64,000 bases of DNA from Jiella pelagia (lineage in GTDB: Bacteria; Pseudomonadota; Alphaproteobacteria; Rhizobiales; Rhizobiaceae). The notes below the pieces were generated by a model. It saw only the letters and a program-made list of their open reading frames with translations, was not told the DNA's origin and searched no databases. Shown piece by piece: positions 1 through 8,056 of the stretch (positions within the stretch are counted from its first letter, which is position 1; the number at the start of each line of letters is the position of its first letter). The position numbers and the translations under genes are program-made. Location: contig NZ_CP114029.1 of assembly GCF_026898155.1 (NCBI RefSeq), forward strand, positions 3,700,001 to 3,764,000. Direction: 5' to 3'.

Positions 1-505
1 CGCGCTCGATGTAGCCGCCCTTGTCGGCCGAGGCGCCCTCGTAGCCGAAGATCGGCCAGAGATTCTTCTGGTTGTAGAGGCCGACGACGAGGTTGGAGCG
101 TACCTTCTGGAAGAACGGATCGGCTTCGCCCAGCGCCTCAAGGATGGCGACGCGGTCGGCCTCATTCGGCAACGACTTGTAGTCGGTGCCGCCCTTTTCC
201 CGGGCGGCCGCGTCGAGCTTGGCGACGCCGTCCTCGAGCAGTGCCAGATCCGCCTCGGAAGACCGCGCGGCCTCGTCGAGGACATTGACCGCATTGGCGT
301 AATAGGGATCGGTGACCGCCTCGTGCGGATAGCAGTCCCGCGACATCTGAACGAGTGTGACGAAGGTCTCCGGCTTGGTGGAGCGGGGCATCTGCGCCCA
401 GGCATTGCCCACGACCAGGCCTGACGGCATGACCGTCATGGCGAGCAGCCCCGCGGCCGCTTTCACAAAACCGCGCCGATCCAGCGCAAGCAGCGTCTTT
501 GCCAT
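1..505 (-). CDS. Tat-exported Gluconate_2-dh3-like subunit (partial, left edge)
   Basis: Only the first 168 residues lie in the window; the C-terminus runs off the left edge. The protein starts MAKTLLALDRRGFVKAAAG, a twin-arginine signal with a hydrophobic stretch and a likely cleavage after a NAWA motif, so it is probably exported folded. The mature part (YPHEAVTDPYY, helical and Glu/Asp rich) resembles the small subunit of membrane-bound gluconate/GMC-type dehydrogenases (Gluconate_2-dh3 family), which accompanies a flavin-containing large subunit and escorts it through Tat. The start is supported by a GGGAGGA ribosome site about 7 bases upstream. The partner oxidoreductase would be expected beyond the left edge, downstream of this gene. 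The family call is from pattern memory only. Confidence 0.6.
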   Translation of the reverse strand, partial: MAKTLLALDRRGFVKAAAGLLAMTVMPSGLVVGNAWAQMPRSTKPETFVTLVQMSRDCYPHEAVTDPYYANAVNVLDEAARSSEADLALLEDGVAKLDAAAREKGGTDYKSLPNEADRVAILEALGEADPFFQKVRSNLVVGLYNQKNLWPIFGYEGASADKGGYIER

Positions 506-593
506 GCGAATTCCTCCCATTTTTTGATTGATTGCGTTCATCAGACCCGGCCGGCTCGCCGCCCCCGCCTCCCCGGGAGCGTCATGCCGGTGA

Positions 594-989
594 TCACTGG
601 AAACGGCCGCGCCGCTGCAGGACCTCGATCTTGTAGCCGTCGGGATCCTCAATGAAGAAGAACCGGCCGAGCGGCCTGCCGTCGTGGCTGATTTCCTTGA
701 TGTCCTTGGGCGACAGGCCAGCCGCCTTCATCCGCTCGTGTTCGGCGGCAAGATCCTCGACCGAGACCGCGACATGGCCGTAGCCGTTGCCGAGGTCGTA
801 GGGCTCGCTCTGTCCCTTGTTGACGGTAAGCTCGACCTCGTGGGTCGCTTCCGGGTTCGACAGATAGATCAGCGTGAAGCCGTCGAAGTCGAAGCGGTCG
901 GCGATCTGCAGTCCGAACGCCTTGTCGTAGAACTCGATCGAGCGCGCCTCATCGAGCACGCGAATCATCGTATGAATGACCTTGGCCAC
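594..989 (-). CDS. gloA: Lactoylglutathione lyase (glyoxalase I, VOC family)
   Basis: 131 residues. Glyoxalase I isomerises the hemithioacetal of methylglyoxal and glutathione to S-lactoylglutathione in the cytoplasm. All four metal ligands of the family are visible: His in VIHTMIRV near the N-terminus, Glu in EVELT, His in GYGHVAV and Glu in YKIEVLQ near the end. Length is normal for a single-module bacterial enzyme. The open frame extends upstream, but I place the start at a GTG (VAKVIHT) because GAGGGAG lies 6-7 bases before it and family members begin exactly there. It lies between the Tat protein and the RHH protein, all on the minus strand but with wide gaps, so it is probably not in one operon with them. 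Confidence 0.88.
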   Translation of the reverse strand: MAKVIHTMIRVLDEARSIEFYDKAFGLQIADRFDFDGFTLIYLSNPEATHEVELTVNKGQSEPYDLGNGYGHVAVSVEDLAAEHERMKAAGLSPKDIKEISHDGRPLGRFFFIEDPDGYKIEVLQRRGRFQ

Positions 990-1204
990 GAAAACTCCCT
1001 CGTGTTTCCCCCTTCGCTCGTCCTGTCTCGCGGGGACCGGCGCCGAAGTTGGAATCAATCTAGGAAGACGTAGGCGTGGGCGGGTAGTAGAATGCTGTTA
1101 CGCCACGCATTTTCGCTCGGGGCGCACTGGCTGATCGGAGGCTGGCGCCGCGGTTTCGTCCGGCCAAAATTCGGGCGGGGCCGAGCGATCGAAGCTCGCC
1201 GGAC

Positions 1205-1537
1205 CTAACTCACGATGCGGATGCCGGACAGGGGATGCACACGCGGCGCGACACCGGTCTTTTCGAAGACGGCACCATCTTGATGCTGCAGATAGACGAG
1301 GCAGGCGCAGCGCAGCAGCGAGGCGAAATTGCGCACCCGCCCCTGCAGCTCGAGGACCTCGTCATGAAGCGTCGTCAGGAACTTGGCGAGGGTCATCCCC
1401 TGGCTTTCCGCCAGCTCCTCCAGCGTCTGCCAGAATGCCGCCTCCAGGCGAATGGACGTGACCTGCCCGTTCATCCGCACCGATCGGGTCTCCATTTCGG
1501 TATTGTCCTGCGGAATGCTAGCGAAGAGATGACACAT
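1205..1537 (-). CDS. Ribbon-helix-helix domain protein (RHH_4 type)
   Basis: 110 residues. It starts MCHLFASIPQDN and contains METRSVRMNGQVTSIRLE, an N-terminal beta strand followed by helices typical of the RHH_4 family found throughout alphaproteobacteria. The C-terminal part carries NFASLLRCACLVYLQ, also typical of the family. These are presumed small DNA-binding or protein-interaction modules; targets are unknown. Upstream in-frame ATGs exist but the MCxxFA start is the family norm. It ends 110 bases downstream of a compact GC-rich stretch and lies just beyond the end of the sigma-54 activator gene, with no overlap, so cotranscription is possible but not shown. Confidence 0.8.
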   Translation of the reverse strand: MCHLFASIPQDNTEMETRSVRMNGQVTSIRLEAAFWQTLEELAESQGMTLAKFLTTLHDEVLELQGRVRNFASLLRCACLVYLQHQDGAVFEKTGVAPRVHPLSGIRIVS

Positions 1538-1699
1538 GGCCGACGTCCTTCGAAGTTCCTGTGGGCCGAGTAGACGCGCAAAATGCGATCCGCACAAGGC
1601 GGAGGGAAGCATCGTCCCGGCGAGGGCATGTCGGGGAGGGGAGCAACGGCATCGGCTTGCCCGCCTGAGGAGATGCGGCGGCGAGCCGATAAGGTGGCG

Positions 1700-3812
1700 T
1701 CACACGAATTTTCGCGACAGGCCGTAAAGGTCGAGCTTCCGGTAGAGCGTCGGGCGTGAGATTCCGAGCCGTCGCGCGACCTTGCTGATGTTGCCGTTCT
1801 CTGCCTCGAGTGCCTGAAGCAAGGTCTCCCGCTCGGCATCGGCAAGACTGGCGATGTGCGGCATCGCAGTTCCCGCCGCCATTTCGGCGAAACCCGGTTG
1901 ACTGGACGTCCGGGCCAGGCGGCAGGGCGAGCGGATGTTCTGCGGCAGGTCGCAGGCCTCGACGTGAGGATTGCGGACGAGCACGTGCAGCCGGTCGACG
2001 AGGTTGCGGAGGCTCGCGCACGTTGCCCGGCCAGGGATAGGCCATCAGCCCGTCCATGGCCGCGGCGCTGAACGACAGGGGAGCGCAACCGGCCGTCGAC
2101 GCGAACTTGGCGCTGAAATGATCGACCAGGAGGGGAATGTCCTCGGCGCGGTCCCGTAACGCCGGGACGTGCACGGTGACGACGCTGATCCGGTAGTAGA
2201 GATCGCGGCGGAAGCGCCCGGCGTCGCACTCGATCTGGAGGTCGCGGTTGGTCGAGGCCACCAGCCTGACATTGATCGGCCGCTCCTTGCCGTCCCCGAT
2301 CCGCCGGACGACGCGTTCTTCGAGGACGCGCAACAGGTAGGGCTGGATCTCGAGCGGCATCTCGCCGATCTCGTCGAGGCTCAGCGTTCCCCCTTCGGCC
2401 TGCTCGAAGAGCCCGGGCTTGCCCTCGCGCGTCGCCCCCGTGAAGGCGCCGGGGGCATGGCCGAACAACTCGCTGCCGAAAAGCTCGCGCGTCACCGCGC
2501 CGCAATTCAGCGCCACGAACGCCGCCTTTGCCGTCTTCGGCCCATTCTGGTGCACGAGCCGGGCGAAAAGCTCCTTGCCGACGCCGGTCTCTCCCTGGAT
2601 CAAGAGGGGCATGGTCGTGGGGGCGGCGGCGAGACTGAGCGCCTGGTCGATCGCGGCAAGCAGCGTTTCGCTCCTGCCGACGATGAAATGCACTGGCATG
2701 CGTTCGATGCGCTGCGGCGCGGCGAGCGCCGTCGTCGCAGACGGACGCAGGCTTCTTTCGCCATAGGGAAAGACCACGGCGGCGCCACGGCGCCCATCCG
2801 TCAGGGCAAGCGGGTTGACGTGGAAATCGACGTTCTGTCCCGCCGCGATCGCCAGGCTGTTCTCGATGCGGCGAAAGTCCAAACGTGGCTGCGGCTCGCC
2901 GCCGTCGAAGGCGGTCAGCGCGATCTTCTCCAACACCGTCGCCACGAGGTTCTGGCTGTAGACGACGCGGCCCCGCTCGTTGAGGATCATCAGGCCGTCG
3001 GTCTTGCGATATTGTGGTGCGAGGCTGATGAAGGATTCCAAGAGGCGGGCTCGCTCCTCCTTCTGATTGTGTTCGAGAATCTGCTCGATCTCGCGGGCGG
3101 CCGCCATTACCAGCGCGATGTTGTGCGGCTTGAAGATCGACGGATGGCCCGACAGGTCGACGACGCCGATGATGCTGCCGTCGAAAGGATCGCGGATCGG
3201 CGCCCCGGCGCAGGTCCAGGACTTGATTCCGGCGCAGAAATGCTCCGCGGCATGGACCAGGACCGGCTTTCCGGACCAAAGCGCCGTTCCGATGCCGTTG
3301 GTGCCGACGGCCTCCTCGTTCCACTTGCCGCCGATGGCAAGATTGATGTCCTGGCCGCTGTGGAGCGTCTTGCGGTCTCCGACCGCCTCGATCATCACGC
3401 CGTCCTGGTCGGCCAGAACCAGCATTGCCCCGGTTCCGTCGAGCATTTCGCCGATGGTCTGGAAGGGCCGGCGCGCCGCCGCCAACAACTCTGCATTGGA
3501 GAGGGTCAGCCGCTCGACTTCGCCGTCGTCGCCACAGACCGGGGCTTCGGTGCCGTTCGCGTCGATGCCGCAGGATGCGCTTCGGCTCCAGGATTCGCGG
3601 ATGACCCGGCGGACCACGGCCTTCGAGGCGATGCCTTCGCCGCAGGAGAGAAAGTCTTCCCAGGCCCGCATCGTCTGGCGATCGTCGTATCCGGCGTCGT
3701 CGAGCACGGCGCCGACGACATCCGACCCCGGAGCGACGCCGAGCGAACGCACCAGATCCTTCGAAGGGGAAATGCTCAAATCATCTCGCTGCGCCCGTCC
3801 CATATGTGACAT
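1700..3812 (-). CDS. Sigma-54-dependent transcriptional activator, AcoR type (frame broken by GAGCTC insertion)
   Basis: 703 residues after removing one base at 2009-2015. The order is: N-terminal GAF domain (about residues 90-250, with GGKWNEEAVGTNGIGTAL and a CAGAPI stretch), a PAS-like region (to about 340), an AAA+ domain with Walker A GETGVGKE, the sigma-54 contact loop GAFTGA and Walker B-like LSLDEIGEM, then a C-terminal Fis-type helix-turn-helix (KVARRLGISRPTLYRKL). This is the AcoR/MimR architecture, an activator that senses a small molecule through GAF and drives a -24/-12 promoter. The perfect sigma-54 promoter at 7658-7672 in front of the monooxygenase operon is the obvious target. 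The break falls in the conserved VREL of PWPGNVRELRN; correcting GAGGCTC to GAGCTC restores it. Starts at 3812 or 3803 are both possible. Confidence 0.87.
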
Positions 3813-3948
3813 CCAGTTCACAGCTCGAGTCGCGCGCATCTCGCGCCCGCAATGGTGCCGGAAAGGCGACGGACGATGGTCGGGCAGCGCTCGCGGCGAC
3901 AGTCGTCACCACTCCGAAAAGGCGTCCGCGCCTTGCTTCGACGATGGA

Positions 3949-4437
3949 TCACCCGGCCGAGGCTGGTGGGCTTTCAAGACGCGCACTGATCTCGGAAGAA
4001 AGCGCCGCTTCCGCAAAGCCTGCATCGAGGGCGCGACCGTCGAGATCGGCGAGGCAGGCCGCAATCTCCGTGTCGACCGGGCTGAAGTATCCGTTTTCCC
4101 GCGTCGCCAGACGAAACCGTTCGATGCCGCCCACCCGGCGCACGTCGCCAAGATGATGCAGCTGCCGACCGCTGCTCATATCCATGACGATGACGCGCCC
4201 GTTCACGCTGACCCTGACATGCGGCTGCACGACATCGGGCGTTGGCGATCCCGACCCCACATGAATGATCAGGCCCTGCGGCTTGGGCTCCTCGCGGGGC
4301 TTCTTGGAGGCCGAATAGCGACCCTGGCTGAACTGATCGGCAAGTCTTACGATCGTCGCCCGGTTCTGCTGCAGCACGTTACGGATGCGCGCATCCTCGC
4401 GTCTCGGCTCTTGCGACTTCGAGAATATCTCGACCAT
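3949..4437 (-). CDS. Hypothetical protein, 162 residues
   Basis: No family recognised. The first 60 residues are polar and basic (KSQEPRREDARIRN, ASKKPREEPKPQ) and predicted helical then disordered. The middle (VQPHVRVSVNGRVIVMDMSSGRQLHHLGD) looks like a small beta-rich domain. No signal peptide or membrane segment. A GGGAGGAG ribosome site lies 12 bases before the ATG. It is the last gene of the minus-strand block between the monooxygenase promoter region and the regulator, so a role connected with the monooxygenase is possible by context only. Confidence 0.6.
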   Translation of the reverse strand: MVEIFSKSQEPRREDARIRNVLQQNRATIVRLADQFSQGRYSASKKPREEPKPQGLIIHVGSGSPTPDVVQPHVRVSVNGRVIVMDMSSGRQLHHLGDVRRVGGIERFRLATRENGYFSPVDTEIAACLADLDGRALDAGFAEAALSSEISARLESPPASAG

Positions 4438-4820
4438 GAGGCGTCATTCTCCTCCCAGGTTTCTTTGCAGCCCGCCCATGCCCCCGACACGATCCGGCTT
4501 CGATTGTCCGGATTTTTGGCGGGGCTCCTCCCAGGAGCGGTTTTGCGTCTCGCGGCACGAAACTGTCAGGATCGAGATGCGAGATCAGTATTTATAAGAG
4601 TTTATTCGAGAGATTGGTATTATTCCAATAATACATTCCACTGCGATCGCAGAACCGTGCCGGACCGAAACACATCATGGCTTGGCGGCAACTATTGATT
4701 GCGGCTCTCAAGGGGCGTTCGAAATGTCCCGCCCGGTTCGCGCGACTGGCGCGGCGAAAGTGCTGATCCGTCGATCCGGCCAGGTCGATGCAGGAGGGGG
4801 CGAGATGCCCGCAGACGCTC
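4438..4820. other. Non-coding gap with AT-rich palindrome
   Basis: About 380 bases without a convincing gene. It is GC-rich at both ends, with an AT-rich patch at 4590-4640 that stands out from the surroundings and holds the palindrome listed at 4617-4634. It probably carries the promoter of the 3949-4437 gene; no clear -35/-10 pair could be fixed. Confidence 0.5.
4617..4634. promoter_or_regulatory. 18-base AT-rich palindrome, possible operator
   Basis: GTATTATT-CC-AATAATAC is a perfect inverted repeat with 8-base arms, overlapping a second one (ATTGG-N7-CCAAT). It sits in an AT-rich island about 180 bases upstream of the minus-strand gene ending at 3949. Symmetry of this kind suits a dimeric DNA-binding protein; the binding protein is unknown. 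Confidence 0.4.
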
Positions 4821-5024
4821 TTACTGAACACCGGCATGCGGGCCCGGCTGGCCGGGCTGCCCGACCCGGTCCTCGGCGATCCATCGCGCCGCCAGAACCA
4901 GCGCACCCATGCTGAAGTCCTTGCCATGGCGCGCCACCATTTCCTCGGACAATTCCGCCAGACGACGGAAGAACTCGTCCTTGCTCCGGTCCTCGTCGCT
5001 GAGCTGGGGTTTCGATGTGGGCAT
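4821..5024 (-). CDS. Small hypothetical protein, 67 residues
   Basis: Starts MPTSKPQLSDEDRSKDEF and is predicted mainly helical (RLAELSEEMVARHG, MGALVLAARWIAEDR). AGAAGGA lies 10 bases before the start. No family recognised. The charge pattern and codon use are like its neighbours, so it is likely a real gene. It is 71 bases downstream of the beta-propeller gene on the same strand and may be cotranscribed with it. Confidence 0.55.
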   Translation of the reverse strand: MPTSKPQLSDEDRSKDEFFRRLAELSEEMVARHGKDFSMGALVLAARWIAEDRVGQPGQPGPHAGVQ

Positions 5025-5095
5025 GATCGGCGATCCTTCTGATGGGTGACGACGAGCCGTCGGCTCGGCGATGCGATTGACGGCAAGGCTTGGAA

Positions 5096-6223
5096 CTACT
5101 TGAAGATCTGGCTGGGGAAATCGATCAGGGCAGCCGTGCCATCCGCTGTTCCGACGGCGAGGTATTCGCCGTCGGCAGACCAGGCCATCGCGGTCACCGC
5201 CGTTCCAGCCGGGCGCAGCACCAGTTCGTCCGGCAATCCCAGCTGCGCAAAGACGATCTGGCCATTCTCGTAGGCTGCGGCGACCAGCTTGCGGGTCGGA
5301 TGGGCCGCGACCCGGTCCACGGTCACCATGCCGCGCCTGCCGGTCTCCATCGCGCCAGAGCGCGGGTCCTCCATGGGAGGGCTCGCCATCGACCAGGCGG
5401 TGATCCGGAACGCACCCGCGGCGACGAGCGCATCGGCCGAAGCGTTGAAGGCGGCGCAGCGGACAGGGGCGGGGAACCTGTCGAGGACGGTAGAGCTTTG
5501 CGCCGTCACGTCGACGAGGCAGAGGCCGTGACGGCCCATGGCGCAGGCCAGCCAGCGTCCATCCGGACTCCAGACGAGGGACGCCGCGCTTGCCGGCAGG
5601 GGAACCGTCAGGCCCTCGTCTCTTGGAGCACCGAGTAGCGAGATCGTCACCGCAACCTCGTCCGTCATGGCCAGGTGCCGGCCGTCGGGGGAAAGAGCAA
5701 CGGCGCCTATCGCTCCTGTGGGGCTCGTCTCATGCATTGATAGGGATGAGAGATCGCCTGAATACAGTACCCCAACGCCATCGCTGGCGACCGTCGTCCC
5801 GCTCTTCTGGTTGTGGTCGAAGGCGACGATCGGAGCATCGAAGGCCATGGCGGTCCCGTGGGTCTGTCCGTCGGCGGCCATGTGAAGAATATGGCCGTCC
5901 TGCGAGCCGATCAGGAAATCGCTGCCGCCAAAAGGCACGGGGCACGACAGACGCCCGCCCTGCGAGGTGACGAGCGTCAGCGGCGACGGCGGCGCGGCGC
6001 GGCGGCGGATGGTCGACCGGCCGTCGTCGATGCCGGTGCGGATGCGGGTTTCGGCGGGCTCGGCATCCTTCGTCGCGGCGATGGCGAGCGATCCGTCTCC
6101 GATGGCGAAGACGGCGGCGGCGCCATCTGCCGAAAAACACACCGCCTCGATCGCCGCCCGGCAGTCCCAGGATCGGGCCAGAAGGTCGTAGAGCGTGAGT
6201 TGATGCATGGCTTGCTGGTTCAT
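5096..6223 (-). CDS. WD40-like beta-propeller protein
   Basis: 375 residues with no signal peptide. Several blade-like repeats carry the SPDGR/SADG signature (ALSPDGRHLAMTD, VWSPDGRWLACA, AWSADGEYLAVG, AAHPTRKLVAAA), giving about seven blades. Propellers of this type normally scaffold protein-protein contacts. It starts at an ATG with GAAGGA 7-8 bases upstream, 27 bases after the coiled-coil gene, so the two are probably one transcript. Being in the block divergent from the monooxygenase operon, it could scaffold or monitor that enzyme, but this is context only. Enzymatic residues were not seen. Confidence 0.75.
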   Translation of the reverse strand: MNQQAMHQLTLYDLLARSWDCRAAIEAVCFSADGAAAVFAIGDGSLAIAATKDAEPAETRIRTGIDDGRSTIRRRAAPPSPLTLVTSQGGRLSCPVPFGGSDFLIGSQDGHILHMAADGQTHGTAMAFDAPIVAFDHNQKSGTTVASDGVGVLYSGDLSSLSMHETSPTGAIGAVALSPDGRHLAMTDEVAVTISLLGAPRDEGLTVPLPASAASLVWSPDGRWLACAMGRHGLCLVDVTAQSSTVLDRFPAPVRCAAFNASADALVAAGAFRITAWSMASPPMEDPRSGAMETGRRGMVTVDRVAAHPTRKLVAAAYENGQIVFAQLGLPDELVLRPAGTAVTAMAWSADGEYLAVGTADGTAALIDFPSQIFK

Positions 6224-6250
6224 GGTGTTTCCTTCGGCGGCCGGGATCGA

Positions 6251-6550
6251 TCAGCCGATTGCGGACAGACGTCGGTCGAGCGCTTCCATTTCGCTTTCAA
6301 GGTCGGCGATGCGCCGTTCGCATTCGGCAAGCGCCGTCTCCGCCTCCGCCAGCGCGGCGTCCACGGCCCGGCGCGACCCGGCATCGCCGGTTTCGGCATC
6401 CTCCGGCATCAGCTCGATCCGCTGCATCTCCATCTGCAGCCCGCAGATCCGCTGATTGGCCTTCAGCGCTTCGGCATTGACGGCCGAGACTTTCCCGACC
6501 AACTTCAAACGGCGTTCCAGGAGCGCCGTTACGTCCGCATCATGGTCCAT
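6251..6550 (-). CDS. Coiled-coil protein, 99 residues
   Basis: Two heptad-rich helices (ALLERRLKLVGKVSAVNAEAL and AEAETALAECERRIADLESE) separated by a short Glu/Asp/Gly linker predict an antiparallel coiled coil. No signal peptide and no catalytic motif. The ribosome site GAAGGAG is about 10 bases before the ATG. It is followed by the beta-propeller gene 27 bases downstream, so they are likely cotranscribed and may form a complex. No family recognised. Confidence 0.65.
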   Translation of the reverse strand: MDHDADVTALLERRLKLVGKVSAVNAEALKANQRICGLQMEMQRIELMPEDAETGDAGSRRAVDAALAEAETALAECERRIADLESEMEALDRRLSAIG

Positions 6551-6642
6551 GGGCCGGTCTCCTTCGCGTTCGAGCGCCGCCTGTCTGTGCGGCGAGGCGG
6601 CCGGGCGTTACGCGTGGTCTGCCGGAGCCGGCCAGAGCAAGG

Positions 6643-6918
6643 ATGGGCAGGATGTTCGAGGCCTTCGGTCCCCGCTTTTTCGAAGCCTTGCGGCAGGCGG
6701 CGGCATCTCGCCTCGCCCCGGACGATGCCTGCCTGACAGCCCTCGACGCGGCGCTCGGCAGCCCGGGCCCGGAGGCGACCGTTGCCGTGCAGGAGGCTCT
6801 GTCGTGTCTGGAGCCGGCCGTGCGCGAGGAGATCCTCGCCCAGACCCATCGAGCTCTTGCCACGGACGCCACTTCCATTCTGGCAGCCTGGGGGTCAGCC
6901 GGGCGCACGGTCAACTGA
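6643..6918 (+). CDS. Possible small protein, 91 residues
   Basis: An open frame on the strand opposite to its neighbours, MGRMFEAFGPRFFEALRQAA onwards, with natural-looking composition (acidic and hydrophobic helices, no Arg/Pro/Ser excess as seen in shadow frames). GAGCAAGG lies just before the first ATG; a second ATG is 9 bases on. It would be convergent with the gene at 6944-7409. It contains one of only four intact GAGCTC hexamers of the window. No family recognised; it could still be a non-coding stretch. Confidence 0.4.
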   Translation: MGRMFEAFGPRFFEALRQAAASRLAPDDACLTALDAALGSPGPEATVAVQEALSCLEPAVREEILAQTHRALATDATSILAAWGSAGRTVN

Positions 6919-6943
6919 GGCCGGTCGGACGGTTCTGGCGGGC

Positions 6944-7409
6944 TCACGCTCGGTTCCTCTCGCCGGGCGGACGGTAGGTCTCGAGCCGTTCCTCCATCAT
7001 CGGCACTTGGGCGGCGAACTGCGCCTCGGCGACGTCGATGTGTCGGCGCAGCTCGTCCCAGATGTCGACCCTCAGAAGCGAACTGGCATCGCCGAGGAGG
7101 CGCTCGATCTCCTCGATGCGGAACTGACGCGACAGTGCGACGCCGGAGAAGACGAAGTCCCGCATCATCAGAGCGTGGACTTCGGCAAAGCCGGCAATCA
7201 ACGGGTGCGAGTCCTGATCGATGCCCCGACCGGCGAGGCTCTTTCAGGATAAACGTCTGGAAATGGGTCTGGAGCCGGTGCTGGCTCTCACCCAGAAACT
7301 TCATCACGAAGACGAGGTCTTCGGCCATCAGCCCGAGAAGTTCCGCGGCGGGGCCGTCGGCATTGCCAGCCCACGGCGTTTCGTCAGGTTGTGAGCCGTT
7401 TCCAGACAT
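6944..7409 (-). CDS. Hypothetical protein, 154 residues (frame broken by GAGCTC insertion)
   Basis: One extra base at 7235-7241 splits the frame; removing it joins TFILKEL to AGRGIDQDSHPLIAGF. The restored protein is all-helical by eye (EDLVFVMKFLGESQHRLQTHFQTF, IEEIERLLGDASSLLRVDIWDELRR), soluble and without known motifs. It is the first gene leftward of the divergent control region and sits 33 bases downstream of the predicted start of the sigma-70-like promoter at 7449-7477. It belongs to the set of orphan genes placed between the monooxygenase and its regulator; function unknown. Confidence 0.62.
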
Positions 7410-7448
7410 TACTCTGATTGCTACCGATGTGCTGAATCCATTTTCAGA

Positions 7449-7477
7449 ATTGCACGCGATACAAAGAATTTTGTCAA
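7449..7477 (-). promoter_or_regulatory. Sigma-70-like promoter for the leftward genes
   Basis: On the minus strand TTGACA (7477-7472) and TGCAAT (7454-7449) are separated by exactly 17 bases. The -35 is perfect and the -10 matches 4 of 6. Transcription would start near 7442 and read into the gene at 7409. Confidence 0.55.
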
Positions 7478-7546
7478 GCAACATCTGCAATGCAGCAAAA
7501 AAATTCGGCGTTTAATGTTGCAATGCAAAAATAAAATGTACGGATG

Positions 7547-7558
7547 TTACATATGTAA
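7547..7558. promoter_or_regulatory. TTACATATGTAA palindrome, candidate activator-binding site
   Basis: A perfect 12-base palindrome, flanked by partial copies of the half-site (ATGTAC at about 7538, TTACAGATGTA at about 7579). It lies about 100-110 bases upstream of the sigma-54 promoter, the normal distance for an enhancer-type activator. The sigma-54 activator at 1700-3812 is the natural candidate to bind it. Confidence 0.5.
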
Positions 7559-7657
7559 AGCAGAGCCGTAACGGAATTTTACAGATGTATCCCTAAGCAG
7601 GTCCGATTTTTATCCCCGTTTCTGTTTTTTTATTGCGAACCATGCCGTCATGGGGTT

Positions 7658-7672
7658 TGGCACGACGTTTGC
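7658..7672 (+). promoter_or_regulatory. Sigma-54 (-24/-12) promoter of the monooxygenase operon
   Basis: TGGCAC-GACGT-TTGC matches the RpoN consensus TGGCAC-N5-TTGC exactly. It points at the hydroxylase gene 385 bases downstream. Together with the AcoR-type activator encoded nearby, this shows that the operon is switched on by an inducer through sigma-54. Confidence 0.88.
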
Positions 7673-7684
7673 ATGACCGTTCAA

Positions 7685-8056
7685 TACAACAAGAAGCCGT
7701 CGGGTAGACGGCGATGCTGGGACGCTTTCCTCAAGAAGCGTCCCGCCACTCGCCGATCCTGCCGACGTCAAAAGAACGAAGGAATGGGAGGAGCTGTTCC
7801 GGCACATGATGCCCGCAAGCAAGGTCTCTTTCTCAGGTCGCCGGTCGAGCGACCGGGAGCGACAGCGGGGATCCTGGGCGGGCAGCGGAACTTCTTCGAG
7901 GACCTTCGCCGAAGTCGATCGACCAGCCTCGCCGCGAGCCGCGCCAAAACGCGCGGTCCGGCAACGGCCACCGGCATGTCAACTTGCGGCAGTGCAGGCC
8001 GCTTTGCACGGGGTTTGATCCCCGCGTCCCGAAACCTTTGATGGGAGTCACAAAGC
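7685..8056 (+). other. Long leader of the monooxygenase operon
   Basis: About 370 bases between the expected transcription start near 7684 and the mimA ATG. Small frames inside have shadow-like composition, and I see no convincing gene. No known riboswitch class was recognised. The length is unusual and may hold regulatory RNA structure. Confidence 0.45.

Noticed and set aside
2169..3809. 546-residue open frame antisense to the sigma-54 regulator
   Set aside because: The opposite strand encodes a complete, recognisable activator. The antisense frame has Arg/Asp-rich composition typical of GC-rich shadows.
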